From: Tunturiibacter empetritectus
Lineage (GTDB): Bacteria; Acidobacteriota; Terriglobia; Terriglobales; Acidobacteriaceae
Direction: 5' to 3'
NCBI RefSeq assembly: GCF_014201375.1
Contig: NZ_JACHDZ010000001.1
Location: forward strand, 909,206 to 973,205
Length of the DNA: 64,000 nt
Positions 16,307 through 24,970 of this stretch are shown in pieces; the stretch's first letter is position 1; each line of letters begins with the position of its first letter. Below the pieces are notes generated by a model. The model made no database searches. It was not told the DNA's origin and saw only the letters and a program-made list of their open reading frames with translations. The position numbers and the translations under genes are program-made.

Positions 16307-17320
16307 CTAGTTTTTTCGTTCGACTAGATATTGGGCCAGAGATTTGAGTGGGTCGGCGGCGGGGCCGAAGGGGGCCAGCGCGGCGAAGGCGTCGGCGATG
16401 AGCTCTTCGGCGTCGTGGAGGGATTGGTCGATGCCGAAGACGGCGGGCCAGGTGGCTTTGATGCTGGCGGTGTCTTTGCCTGCGGTCTTGCCGAGCTCCT
16501 CGGAGCTTTGGGTCATGTCGAGGACATCGTCGACGATCTGGAAGGCGAGGCCGGCCTTTTCGCCGAAGGTGCGGAGGCGTGCAGTGGTGTCGGCATAGGG
16601 GGCGTAGGCGGTGCGGCCTGGCTTCGGTCCGATGAAGTTTTCGTCACGGGCGTAGCTGCTAGTTGAGCGATGACGGAGGCTCAGGCCATAAAGACCGCCG
16701 GAGACAATGCTGGCGGTGATGAGAGCGCCAGTCTTGGAGCGGTGGATCGCTTCGACGAGTGCTGCTGTGGGTGGAGTGCCTTCGGCTTCGATGTCCATGA
16801 CTTGACCGCCGATCATGCCGGGAGGGAGTTTGGTATCGAGGTCGCCGACGTGGCCAACGCCGGTGCCGATGGCGAGGGTGATCTCGCGAAGGATGGCGAT
16901 GGTGGCTGGGGATGGGATCGGAAGGGTGGCGATGGTTTGGAAGGCGAGGGTCTGGAGGGCGTCGCCGGCGAGGATGGCGGTGGCTTCGCCGAAGACGACA
17001 TGGCAGGTGGGCTGGCCGCGGCGCAGGTCGTCGTTGTCGAGGGCGGGCAGGTCGTCGTGGATGAGGGAGTAGGTGTGGATCATCTCGAGCGCGGCGCCGA
17101 GGTCGGCGATTCCGTCGGGGTAAGCCTCGGTGCATGCGGCGAGGCGAGCTGCTTCCATGCAGAGGATGGGACGGAGACGCTTGCCGCCGGCGAAGGTGCT
17201 ATGCCGCATGGCGCGGTGGATGGAGTGAGGAAGTGTGTCGGTTGCGGGCAGGATGCGTTCGAGGGCGGCATCGGTGAGTTGGGCGCCGGAGAGGAGCAGG
17301 TCTTTTACCGTGGGTTGCAT
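16307..17320 (-). CDS. ispA: Polyprenyl diphosphate synthase (farnesyl/geranylgeranyl type)
   Basis: Cytoplasmic prenyltransferase that condenses isopentenyl diphosphate with an allylic diphosphate, feeding hopanoid, quinone and undecaprenyl pathways. The first Asp-rich motif is DDLPALD (89-95), the DDxxxxD form typical of bacterial farnesyl synthases, followed by RRGQPTCH. The second is DDVLD (264-268). GGKRLRP (46-52) binds pyrophosphate. At 337 residues it is about 35 longer than usual, owing to a segment at roughly 215-248 (RHRSTSSYARDENFIGPKPG and following), between the helix ending GGLYGLSL and FGEKAG. The start ATG at 17320 has no obvious Shine-Dalgarno sequence. Confidence 0.93.
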   Translation of the reverse strand: MQPTVKDLLLSGAQLTDAALERILPATDTLPHSIHRAMRHSTFAGGKRLRPILCMEAARLAACTEAYPDGIADLGAALEMIHTYSLIHDDLPALDNDDLRRGQPTCHVVFGEATAILAGDALQTLAFQTIATLPIPSPATIAILREITLAIGTGVGHVGDLDTKLPPGMIGGQVMDIEAEGTPPTAALVEAIHRSKTGALITASIVSGGLYGLSLRHRSTSSYARDENFIGPKPGRTAYAPYADTTARLRTFGEKAGLAFQIVDDVLDMTQSSEELGKTAGKDTASIKATWPAVFGIDQSLHDAEELIADAFAALAPFGPAADPLKSLAQYLVERKN

Positions 17321-17342
17321 CGGGTTCGATGATAAATCAGGG

Positions 17343-17440
17343 ACAGGGTGTAGGGTGCAGGGCTTAGGGTGTAGGCCACTACAACCAACACTACCATCGT
17401 ACGAACAGCCTACACCTTACACCCTGAGCCCTACACCCTG
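17343..17440. repeat. GGGTGTAGG-type inverted repeat
   Basis: A 32-base left arm made of TAGGGTG/GTGTAGG units (CAGGGTGTAGGGTGCAGGG, about 17345-17376) matches the reverse complement of the right arm (about 17409-17440) at 27 of 32 positions, with a loop of about 32 bases. It fills the gap between the polyprenyl synthase and the membrane-protein gene, both minus strand, and overlaps the last codons of the latter. It could act as a transcript-end hairpin or be a mobile repeat remnant. Confidence 0.7.
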
Positions 17441-19257
17441 CGGTGGAGGGTGATGAGGAGAGTGGCGAGGGCCAGGAGGGAGATGGTGTTGCCGAGGATT
17501 TGGTCTGGGGTGCGGGCGTAGGTGATTGCGATGAGGGAGGGACCGGCGGGGATGGGGATGGCGATGAGGCCGTCGTCGCGCTGGTCGCGCGTGGTGATGA
17601 GGGAACCGTTGTCGGTGATGCGCCAGGCGGGGTAGTCGCGGAGGTTGAGGATGAGGTCTTCGGGGATGGGTGGGTTGAGCGTGAGGGGGGTGGGCGCGGG
17701 TGCGGGTTGGGTTTGGGTGGGGGCTTTGGCGTTGGAGTCTTCCGAGAGCCAGTAGGGTGGGTCGCTTTGGGCGAGGGAGTCGTTGTCGGCGGTGGTGGGG
17801 GTGTACTCGTCGGTGGGTTCGGTGCCGCGGTTGGAGTGGAAGAGAGCTTCGCGGGCGGTGGGGGTATCCTCTTCGTCGCATGGTTGGTGGAAGAGGGTGT
17901 AGGCCGGGTAGGTGAGAGCTGCGGCGAGGGCGATGGTGAGTGCGGTGCTGGCTGTGGATTTGAGGTTCAGGCGAGTGATTGCCAGGGCGATGGCGAGGCT
18001 CATGATGGTGGCAAGGATCGCCAGGAGACGCCAGGGGAATTGGAGGAAGGCTAGCTCGGGGGCGTGGTTCCAGAAGATGGTGGTGAGTGGGGTTAGGAGG
18101 AGGGCGATGGCTGTGGTGAGGATGGCTAGCGAGAAGAGGAGACTGATGGTGGTCGAAGAGCTTCGATCCCACCCTTCGCAAGAACGCGAAGGATGGGGCA
18201 CCGGGGCTTTTCTGGTCAGGTAGAGAGCTGTCAGGGCTATGACCGTTGCCACGAGGAGGATGAGGGCGAGGATCGATGCGGTGTGGAGGACTTGATCGTG
18301 GGGGGCGTCGCCGGTGTGGTGGAAGAGGAAGTTGTCCTGGATGCGCATGTTGGGGATGATGGCCATGGCGATCTGGACGTAGCGGCGCTCGTAGGCGGCG
18401 GGGAGGAGGTAGAAGGCGGCGAGGGCGAGGCCGAGGGTGGTGCCGGCGATGGTGTTGATGGTTAGGCTGAGTGGTGTTTGGGATGGGATTGGGGTGGGGT
18501 CGGCGTGGGCGGGAGCGGTCGGGCTTGCGCCCGATGCCCACACATCAAGGTCGATGTATGGGGCACCCGGATTTGTGGTGGTCCGTGATCTCCACGATGT
18601 CTGAGATGGATCGGATGGGTGGATTGGGGCTGGAGATGAGGTAGCCCGATTTGTGGCTAGTCGGATGATGGTGAGGAGGGCGAGGGCATAGCAGCTCATG
18701 ACGGCGGCGGGGGCGTTGGTGAGCCAGAGGAGCGCTACGGGGATGGCGATGCGGGGGATGGTGACGCGCTGGCTCAGGATGGCGTGGAGGAGGAGCGGGA
18801 TGAAGGCGGCGGCGAGGAGTTCGGCGTAGGCGGTGCGCTCGAAGGCAGTGAAGAGCATGTAGGGGTTCACCGTGTAGAGGATCGCGGCGAGGAGAGCGGC
18901 GGTGGGTGGGGTGAATTCTTGGGCGAGGCGGTGGAGCGCGAGGCCGCTGGCGGTGAGGGCTAGCCAGGTGTAGAGGATCGGCGTTGCGGTTATTGGGAAG
19001 AGGAGGGTGAGGATCGCGCCGAGTGTCCAGGAGAGTGGCGGGTAGAAGACGAAGCGGGGTTCGCCGGCGTTGTAGGCCGCGGTATAGGCCCAGTGCGGGT
19101 GGAGGTTGCCGTGGGTGAACTGGCGAGCGGCCTCCATCCAGTTGAGGAGATGGAAGTCGAAGTCGTGGCCGCAGGAGCAGCCGTGGAGGAGGAGAGGGAG
19201 GATGGCGATGCAGGCGGCTAGTGGGATCAGGAGGTAGGGGAGCCGGTCGCGCTGCAT
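17431..19257 (-). CDS. PTPS-related membrane protein carrying two in-frame repeats
   Basis: A polytopic membrane protein of about 608 residues with the pattern of the 6-pyruvoyl-tetrahydropterin-synthase-related membrane family: first helix, CGHDFDFHLLNWMEAARQ, a loop GNLHPHWAYTAAYNAGEP and FVFYPPLSW. The family is GT-C-like in layout and its function is unproven. About ten hydrophobic segments follow. Two inter-helix loops contain peptides that are translations of dispersed repeats: NPGAPYIDLDVWASGASPTA (DNA 18508-18582) and RKAPVPHPSRSCEGWDRS (DNA 18165-18212). The ATG at 19257 fits the first helix; a TTG at 19296 with AGGA upstream is the alternative. Confidence 0.8.
   Translation of the reverse strand: MQRDRLPYLLIPLAACIAILPLLLHGCSCGHDFDFHLLNWMEAARQFTHGNLHPHWAYTAAYNAGEPRFVFYPPLSWTLGAILTLLFPITATPILYTWLALTASGLALHRLAQEFTPPTAALLAAILYTVNPYMLFTAFERTAYAELLAAAFIPLLLHAILSQRVTIPRIAIPVALLWLTNAPAAVMSCYALALLTIIRLATNRATSSPAPIHPSDPSQTSWRSRTTTNPGAPYIDLDVWASGASPTAPAHADPTPIPSQTPLSLTINTIAGTTLGLALAAFYLLPAAYERRYVQIAMAIIPNMRIQDNFLFHHTGDAPHDQVLHTASILALILLVATVIALTALYLTRKAPVPHPSRSCEGWDRSSSTTISLLFSLAILTTAIALLLTPLTTIFWNHAPELAFLQFPWRLLAILATIMSLAIALAITRLNLKSTASTALTIALAAALTYPAYTLFHQPCDEEDTPTAREALFHSNRGTEPTDEYTPTTADNDSLAQSDPPYWLSEDSNAKAPTQTQPAPAPTPLTLNPPIPEDLILNLRDYPAWRITDNGSLITTRDQRDDGLIAIPIPAGPSLIAITYARTPDQILGNTISLLALATLLITLHRRV
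18165..18212 (+). repeat. TGGGGCACC element, family B, copy 1 (inside a gene)
   Basis: CCCACCCTTCGC (from 18168) and GCGAAGGATGGGG form an imperfect palindrome, followed by CACCGGGGCTTT. The same arrangement occurs at 31389-31441. It is in frame within the membrane-protein gene on the opposite strand. Confidence 0.8.
18508..18582 (+). repeat. TGGGGCACC element, family A, copy 1 (inside a gene)
   Basis: Begins GAGCGGTCGGGCTTGCGCCC, continues GATGCCCACACATC, then GATGTATGGGGCACCCGG and ATTTGTGGTGG. GCCCACACATC and GATGTATGGGGC are palindrome arms and CGGGCTTGCGCCCG a second hairpin. Copies with near-identical sequence lie at 58843-58906 (between genes) and 62581-62650 (inside the cysteine desulfurase gene). 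Confidence 0.9.
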
Positions 19258-19306
19258 GTGTTGAGGGTATCGCAGTGGGGTTGCGATTGCTCTCAACTGC
19301 GCTTGT

Positions 19307-19402
19307 CCTGCCGGAGGGGCCCACTTCGCGTGGGGCGGTCACTTCGTGACTTGTGTACCGGTCTTGGTTGGGCGGGTGTCTGGGTCCTCCCGTTGGTCGG
19401 AG
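19307..19402 (+). repeat. Dispersed repeat, family G, copy 1
   Basis: Reads CCTGCCGGA, GCCCACTTCGCGTGG, GGCGGTCACTTCGTGACTTG, TGTACC and ends CTCCCGTTGGTCGGA. A second copy of the same length and orientation is at 55736-55832. GTCACTTCGTGAC is a perfect internal palindrome. It separates the membrane-protein gene from the EmrB-type gene. Confidence 0.8.
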
Positions 19403-19414
19403 GGGACGGGTGGG

Positions 19415-21001
19415 TTAGTGGGCACCGGCTGGCGGTTTGCCTGGTTTTACTTTTTTCAGGAACCAGACGATGCCTACACAGAAGAAGCAGAGCAAAGAGA
19501 GCCAGCGGAAGACATCTACGAAGGCCCAGTTGGTGGCTTGGCGGCCGAGTTGCTGGTAGAGCGCGGCCTGGGCGGGATCGGCTGCGTTCGCCTTTCCGAA
19601 GGGGTTGGTCAGGAACTGGGTCATGCCGCCGAGTGCATTCTGAAACTGCTGGCCGGTGCGAGGGACCGAGTTGATGATCTCGTTCTGGTGGACGTCGGTG
19701 CGGCGGGTTAGCAGGGTAGAGGCGATGGAGATGCCGATGGAGCCGCCGACGTTGCGCATGAGGTTGAAGAGGCCGCTGGCGTTGCCGATCTGTTTCGCTT
19801 CGAGTGTGCCGTAGGCTGCGGTGCTGATGGGGACGAAGACGAAGCTGAGGCCGAAGCCGGTGATGAGGATTGGGAGAAGGAGGGTGGTGGGGGAGATGTC
19901 GAGCGTTACGTTTCCGAAGTAGAGGGTGGTGAGGCCGAAGGTGAAGAAGCCGAAGGTGAGGAGGTAGCGGGGGTCTACTTTGTTGGAGAGGTAGCCGATG
20001 ATGGGCATGCCGCAGACGGCTCCGATGCCTCGGGGGGCGACGACCAGGCCGGCGGTGAAGGCGGTGTAGCCGAGGAGCTCCTGGTAGAAGAGCGGCAGGA
20101 CGGTGACGGTGGAGTAGATGCCGACGCCGAACATGAAGATGAGAATGCAGCCTAGGAGGAAGTTTCGGTCTTTGAGGACTTTGAGATCGACGATGGTGTC
20201 TTTGTCGCGCCAGCAGTGCCAGCAGAAGTAGATGAAGGAGGTGACGAGGAAGAAGACGGCCCAGCGGATCCAGAGGGCGCCGAACCAGTCGTCCTCCTGT
20301 CCCTTGTCGAGGACGACCTGGAGGCAGCCGGTCCAGACGACCAAGGCGGCGAAGCCGTAGCGGTCGAAGGCGGCGACCTTGGCCTTGCTGATGTAGGGCG
20401 GGTCGTGGACGAAGCGGGTGATCATGAGGATGGCGAGGATGCCGATGGGGATGTTGATGTAGAAGGCGTAGCGCCAGGAGTAGGTGTCGGTGAGCCAGCC
20501 GCCGAGGGTTGGGCCGAGGACGGGGGCGACGACGACTCCGAAGGCGAAGACGGCCATGGCGGCTCCGCGTTTGGAGGGCGGGAAGGATTCGAGGAGAATG
20601 GCCTGGGAGAGTGGCTGGAGTGCGCCGCCGCCGGCGCCTTGAACGATGCGGGCGAGGAGCATGATGCCGAGGGTGGGGGCGGCTCCGCAAGCGAAGCTGG
20701 CGATGGTGAAGATGACGATGCAGGAGAGGAGAAAGCGTTTGCGGCCGAATTTGAGCGAGAACCAGTTGCTGGCCGGGAGGACGATGGCATTTGCGACGAG
20801 GTAGCTGGTGAGGACCCAGGTGGCTTCGTCGTTGGATGCGGAGAGGGAGCCGGCGATGTAGGGCAGGGCGACCGACGCGATGGCGGTGTCGAGCACCTCC
20901 ATGAAGGTGGCGAGCATGACGGAGGCGGCGATCAGCCAGGGATTGACGCCTTTGGTGACTTCCGCGGATTGATCGGGTGGTGCGGTCGCAGCCGAGGCCA
21001 T
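19415..21001 (-). CDS. DHA2-family MFS drug exporter (EmrB/QacA type)
   Basis: A 528-residue inner-membrane proton antiporter with 14 predicted helices, of the EmrB/QacA group. Helix 1 carries the DHA2 signature VMLATFMEVLDTAIASVALPYIAG. Motif A between helices 2 and 3 is NWFSLKFGRKRFLL, and the motif C region is VVAPVLGPTLGGWLTD. The cytoplasmic C-terminus is short and basic (FLKKVKPGKPPAGAH). EmrB-type pumps usually work with a membrane-fusion partner (EmrA), but none is adjacent, so it may pair with a distant operon. GGAAG lies four bases before the ATG. Confidence 0.92.
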   Translation of the reverse strand: MASAATAPPDQSAEVTKGVNPWLIAASVMLATFMEVLDTAIASVALPYIAGSLSASNDEATWVLTSYLVANAIVLPASNWFSLKFGRKRFLLSCIVIFTIASFACGAAPTLGIMLLARIVQGAGGGALQPLSQAILLESFPPSKRGAAMAVFAFGVVVAPVLGPTLGGWLTDTYSWRYAFYINIPIGILAILMITRFVHDPPYISKAKVAAFDRYGFAALVVWTGCLQVVLDKGQEDDWFGALWIRWAVFFLVTSFIYFCWHCWRDKDTIVDLKVLKDRNFLLGCILIFMFGVGIYSTVTVLPLFYQELLGYTAFTAGLVVAPRGIGAVCGMPIIGYLSNKVDPRYLLTFGFFTFGLTTLYFGNVTLDISPTTLLLPILITGFGLSFVFVPISTAAYGTLEAKQIGNASGLFNLMRNVGGSIGISIASTLLTRRTDVHQNEIINSVPRTGQQFQNALGGMTQFLTNPFGKANAADPAQAALYQQLGRQATNWAFVDVFRWLSLLCFFCVGIVWFLKKVKPGKPPAGAH

Positions 21002-21213
21002 GGTCTTCCGATGGGTTCCCTTTGGTGGAGTGAGTGTCTCCTGCGGAGTGATTGTCTCCTAGATAGAGACAGGAAAGGAACTAATGGATGCATTTGAGCT
21101 GGAGCGGTGCGGTTAGCGACGCAAAAAGGCGGCAGGCCCGTTGGATGGAGCCTGCCGCGCTTGGTTGGTTGTGGTTTCCGGCGATCGGACTGCCGGGTCG
21201 GAGTCGAGGGGTC

Positions 21214-21501
21214 TTAGGAGGGGTTGCGGCCGCTCGGGCCCATCGACTGGGAGACTGTATGGAAGGATCCGCCCTGGAGCCTGCGGGTGGAAGGAGCATG
21301 GCGAAGGGGGGGGACCTGCACGGAGTCGAGACTCTTGGGAATGTGGGTGGACCAGGTGTAGGTGGTCGAAGAGATATTGGTAGGGGTGGCGTCTTCGGTG
21401 GCGTTGCAACCGGAGAGGAGACCGGCGAGGAGGCCAGCCAGGCCCAGGGAGGCGACTTTCAGGAGGCGACGTGCGGTGCGGCGGGCAGTAGAGGAAGGCA
21501 T
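21214..21501 (-). CDS. Small putative lipoprotein
   Basis: A 95-residue product with a lipoprotein-type leader: basic start (MPSSTARRTARR), hydrophobic core (VASLGLAGLLAGLLSG) and lipobox LLSGC at about 25-29. The mature part is polar and shows no known domain. GGAG lies eight bases before the ATG. It lies upstream of the exporter gene on the same strand and may be co-transcribed. No homologue comes to mind, so the call rests on the leader, the binding site and the codon pattern. Confidence 0.5.
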   Translation of the reverse strand: MPSSTARRTARRLLKVASLGLAGLLAGLLSGCNATEDATPTNISSTTYTWSTHIPKSLDSVQVPPLRHAPSTRRLQGGSFHTVSQSMGPSGRNPS

Positions 21502-21857
21502 GAGCAACGCTCCAAAGTGATACAGAATTGAGGGAAGCGTAAGCCGGGGCATCAAGGGCGACAATGACACCTTCGGGGTAGCGGTGGGATTGAGGAAAAC
21601 GAGCGATTTGGCGACCTGCGTGTTTGATTTATAGGTGGCGATTGTGGGGATAAGAGGGCTTCAAGGCGTTTTTTTTGTCTGGCTGGGGGCCTTTGGTAAT
21701 GGAAGGGGGAGGGATAAACCTTTCTAAACGAAGGGTTAATGGTTCTGCGACCTGACGGTGGCCGGGTGCATCAGAATAGTTGACAACAAGTGACTCAAGG
21801 TGAGATTCTAGAGAAGTCAAATATTTGATGGGCATGAGCCCGGAATGGGGATGTGGG
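21502..21857. other. Divergent regulatory region before dnaK
   Basis: A 356-base region between the lipoprotein gene and dnaK. It contains the HAIR-like operator (21779-21799) overlapping a TTGACA box, and a perfect 12-base palindrome TCAAATATTTGA at 21817-21828 just ahead of the dnaK start. The remainder shows nothing I can name. Confidence 0.6.
21779..21799. promoter_or_regulatory. HAIR-like HspR operator overlapping a -35 box
   Basis: GTTGACA, seven bases, then ACTCAAG. The known HspR-associated inverted repeat is CTTGAGT-N7-ACTCAAG. Here the right half is perfect, the left half keeps the TTGA core, and the spacing is exact (TTGA-N11-TCAA). The left half doubles as a consensus -35 box TTGACA, so bound HspR would block RNA polymerase at dnaK. 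An hspR gene lies in the same locus at 28306. Confidence 0.7.
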
Positions 21858-23774
21858 ATGGCAAAGATTATTGGAATTGACCTGGGAACGACGAACTCGT
21901 GCGTTGCGGTGATGGAAGGCGGCGAGCCGAAGGTAATCCCTAATGAAGAGGGTGGCCGGACGACGCCATCGGTGGTTGCGTTTACCAAGAGCGGGGAGCG
22001 GCTGGTGGGCCAGGTGGCCAAGCGGCAGGCGATTACGAACCCGGAGAACACGATCTATTCGATCAAGCGTTTTATGGGCCGCCGGTTGAACGAGGTTGGC
22101 GATGAGATGAAGATGGTGCCGTACAAGGTGGTGGCCAAGGGCGACAACATCGTCATTGTGGCGCAGGGCAAGGAGTACACGCCGCCTGAGATCTCGGCGA
22201 TGATTCTGCAGAAGTTGAAGAAAGCTTCGGAGGATTATCTGGGGACTTCGGTGACGGAGGCTGTGATTACGGTTCCGGCTTACTTCAACGATGCACAGCG
22301 TCAGGCGACGAAAGATGCGGGCAAGATCGCCGGGCTTGATGTGAAGCGCATTGTCAACGAGCCGACTGCGGCTGCGCTGGCCTATGGGCTGGATAAGAAG
22401 AAGGACGAGACGATTGCGGTCTATGACTTCGGTGGCGGTACGTTCGATATCTCGATCCTCGAGGTTGGCGAAGGTGTGATTGAGGTGAAGTCGACCAATG
22501 GCGATACGCACCTTGGCGGCGATAATCTCGACCAGCGCATTGTGGATTGGCTGATTGCGGAGTTCAAGTCGGAGACTGGGCTTGATCTGCACTCGAAGGG
22601 CAACGAGATGGCGCTGCAGCGGCTGAAGGATGCTGCGGAGCGGGCGAAGATCGAGTTGTCGACGGCGCAGGAGACGGAGATCAATCTGCCGTTTATTACT
22701 GCGGATGCGAGTGGGCCGAAGCACCTGGTGCGGAAGTTGACTCGTGCGAAGCTGGAGTCGCTGGTTGATGATCTGCTGCAGCGGTCGATTGGACCCTGCA
22801 AGCAGGCGATGAAGGACGCCGGTGTGGATGCGAGCAAGATCGACGAGGTGGTTCTGGTCGGCGGTCAGACTCGTATGCCGAAGATTCAGCAGCTGGTGAA
22901 GGACCTGTTCGGCAAGGAGCCGCATAAGGGTGTGAACCCGGATGAGGTGGTTGCGATCGGCGCGGCGGTTCAGGCTGGCGTGCTTGCCGGTGAGGTGAAG
23001 GATCTGTTGCTGCTTGATGTGACTCCGCTGACGTTGTCGATTGAGACGATGGGCGGCGTGGCGACGGCGATGATCAACCGGAATACGACGATTCCGACGA
23101 AGAAGACGGAGACGTTCTCGACGGCGGCGGACTCGCAGACTGAGGTTGAGGTGCATGTGCTGCAGGGGGAACGGCCGATGGCGTCGCAGAACCGGACGCT
23201 GGGCAAGTTCAAGCTGGCTGGAATTCCTCCGGCTCCGCGTGGCGTGCCGCAGATCGAGGTGACGTTCGACATCGATGCAAACGGCATCCTAAATGTAACG
23301 GCGAAGGACAATGCGACGGGCAAGGATCAGAAGATTACGATTACGAGCTCGTCGGGCCTGAGCAAGGAAGAGGTTGAGCGGATGGCGAAGGATGCCGAGG
23401 CTCACGCTGCGGAGGACAAAGAGCAGCGCGATGCGGTTGAGGCTCGGAATGGGCTGGATTCGCTGGTCTACAACATTGAAAAGATGTTGAAGGATGCCGG
23501 CGATAAGGTTCAGGGATCGGACAAGACCGAGGTTGAGACGGCGCTGGCGGAGGCGAAGACGACTCTGGCGGGTACGCCGAGTGCGACAGAGCTGAATGCT
23601 GCGAAGGATCGTCTAACGACGGTGAGCCATAAGCTGGCTGAGGCGATGTACAAGGCCTCTGCGGCTTCAGCACCGACCGAGGGTGCGACAGGCGCGACCG
23701 AAGCTCATGAGGAGCCGAAGAAGGATGAAGGCGTGATTGATGCTGAGTACGTCGACGTCGATGAAAAGAAGTAA
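21858..23774 (+). CDS. dnaK: Molecular chaperone DnaK (Hsp70)
   Basis: ATP-dependent Hsp70 chaperone of the cytosol, 638 residues, normal for the family. The start [21 protein letters not shown] is the ATPase phosphate-1 loop. [15 protein letters not shown], the [14 protein letters not shown] adenosine motif and the linker [16 protein letters not shown] are all intact, and the C-terminus [13 protein letters not shown] is a lid-end variant. The ATG at 21858 begins the canonical N-terminus; upstream in-frame codons (from 21825) are not conserved. Regulation by HspR is likely from the operator upstream, and a strong terminator follows, so dnaK is probably transcribed alone and not with grpE. Confidence 0.98.
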   Translation: MAKIIGIDLGTTNSCVAVMEGGEPKVIPNEEGGRTTPSVVAFTKSGERLVGQVAKRQAITNPENTIYSIKRFMGRRLNEVGDEMKMVPYKVVAKGDNIVIVAQGKEYTPPEISAMILQKLKKASEDYLGTSVTEAVITVPAYFNDAQRQATKDAGKIAGLDVKRIVNEPTAAALAYGLDKKKDETIAVYDFGGGTFDISILEVGEGVIEVKSTNGDTHLGGDNLDQRIVDWLIAEFKSETGLDLHSKGNEMALQRLKDAAERAKIELSTAQETEINLPFITADASGPKHLVRKLTRAKLESLVDDLLQRSIGPCKQAMKDAGVDASKIDEVVLVGGQTRMPKIQQLVKDLFGKEPHKGVNPDEVVAIGAAVQAGVLAGEVKDLLLLDVTPLTLSIETMGGVATAMINRNTTIPTKKTETFSTAADSQTEVEVHVLQGERPMASQNRTLGKFKLAGIPPAPRGVPQIEVTFDIDANGILNVTAKDNATGKDQKITITSSSGLSKEEVERMAKDAEAHAAEDKEQRDAVEARNGLDSLVYNIEKMLKDAGDKVQGSDKTEVETALAEAKTTLAGTPSATELNAAKDRLTTVSHKLAEAMYKASAASAPTEGATGATEAHEEPKKDEGVIDAEYVDVDEKK

Positions 23775-23806
23775 GTGTAAATCCATAGAAGTTGTATGGA
23801 CGTAAG

Positions 23807-23848
23807 AATAAGAGGGGCGTTCCTATAAGGGTGCCCCTCTTATTTTCA
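23807..23848 (+). terminator. Rho-independent terminator after dnaK
   Basis: AATAAGAGGGGC (23807-23818) and GCCCCTCTTATT (23833-23844) form a perfect 12-bp stem with a 14-base loop, followed by a T-run. It is symmetric enough to work in both directions. Confidence 0.92.
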
Positions 23849-23995
23849 AGTTTGGGGTGTGGTGATGGACGTGTAGAGTGCGACTTATCACCCGGAAAGG
23901 TGTTTGAAGTGAGCAGGAGTGATGGGCAGGACAGATACGCAGATTTGCTTTGGATGGAGAACCTGGAACTCAATCGATTGCTTGGAGGGAAGACC

Positions 23996-24166
23996 ATGAC
24001 CGAGACGATGTGGAAGTGCGACCAGGTTCGAGCAGGCCGGCTGTACAACCGGATGATGTTCGATACCAAGGAAGAAGCGATTCAGTTCATGCAACGGATG
24101 CAGCAGATGGAGCCGGATCAGATGTTTTCGATCGAAGCGATTGAGGCACGGCAGGTTTGGAATTGA
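23996..24166 (+). CDS. Small conserved hypothetical protein (56 aa)
   Basis: The product begins MTETMWKCDQVRAGRLYNRM and continues with an amphipathic helix rich in Glu/Gln/Met (EEAIQFMQRMQQME), then SIEAIEARQVWN. GGAGGG seven bases before the ATG is one of the best ribosome binding sites in the window, which makes this short gene credible. A longer frame that starts at 23792 runs through the dnaK terminator and is not used. I do not know its function; its place between dnaK and dnaJ may be chance. Confidence 0.68.
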   Translation: MTETMWKCDQVRAGRLYNRMMFDTKEEAIQFMQRMQQMEPDQMFSIEAIEARQVWN

Positions 24167-24352
24167 TGCTTGGATGAAGCGCGATGGGATGAGATAGCGC
24201 GCTTTCTGGTACTGGTAGGAGTTCGAGATTAAGCAGGAAGTGAGGACGAAGGCAGGCGCGACTTCAGGTGCGTTGGCCGTCGTCCTCGCTGTTTATGGTC
24301 GCTTGCCGGATGGTGGGTCCTACGCATCCAACGAGGCTGGAGGACACACCTA

Positions 24353-24970
24353 GTGGTGAATTGGGAGGCGGTTCAGGCGGTGGCAACGGCTGCGCTTGTG
24401 GTTACGAGTGCTGGGGCCATCTCTTATGCAGGATTGCAACTGCGGCATGAGCGGGATTATCGAGCGGTTGAGAATCTTGAGAAGCAGTTGAGCTTCTTTT
24501 TGTCGGAGAAGTTTGTGGCAGTGAGGCGGAGGCTTGCGGAGTCTCGGCTGGATGAGGCGGGATTGAAGCCATGGACGGTGGAGGAGCCGCCGGTGAGTGC
24601 GTTCGAGGTGCTGGATTTTTATGAGCACCTGTCGTTGCTGGTGAAGAAGGGTCATCTGGATGTTTACGATGTGTGGCACACATTCTACGAATGGGCTCAG
24701 CCGGTGTATGTGGATATGCAGCCGTTGATTGAGAGCGAAGAGAGTTCTTATACGGAGCACTACAGGGACCTGCAGCGAATGATGCGGCAGATGGATGAGA
24801 TTCAAATGGACAGGATGCAGACGCAGAAGGGAGAACACTGGGCGTTGTGGACTCCGGAGCGAATTATTGAGCACTATCAGTATGAGTTGAAGACGAGCGG
24901 GCGGCCGCGGCGTATTCGGCGGCGACATCAGACGCAGGTGACTGCGACGAGGTTGAGAGACGATGCCTGA
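24353..24970 (+). CDS. Membrane-anchored hypothetical protein, DUF4760-like
   Basis: A 205-residue protein with one N-terminal membrane helix (VQAVATAALVVTSAGAISYA, about 7-26), then a soluble helical part with the pattern LRHERDYRAVENLEKQLSFF and FEVLDFYEHLSLLVKKGHLD. This resembles the DUF4760 family of uncharacterised membrane-tethered proteins. The tail is Arg-rich (GRPRRIRRRHQ). The start is a GTG at 24353 (or 24356) with GGAGGA eight bases upstream. Its last 8 bases overlap the start of the DNA glycosylase gene, so the two are translationally coupled. Confidence 0.72.
   Translation: MVNWEAVQAVATAALVVTSAGAISYAGLQLRHERDYRAVENLEKQLSFFLSEKFVAVRRRLAESRLDEAGLKPWTVEEPPVSAFEVLDFYEHLSLLVKKGHLDVYDVWHTFYEWAQPVYVDMQPLIESEESSYTEHYRDLQRMMRQMDEIQMDRMQTQKGEHWALWTPERIIEHYQYELKTSGRPRRIRRRHQTQVTATRLRDDA

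Noticed and set aside
18508-18582. Reading the in-gene repeats as evidence of pseudogenes
   Set aside because: Frames stay open across every copy and the conserved motifs on both sides are intact, so the host genes appear functional.
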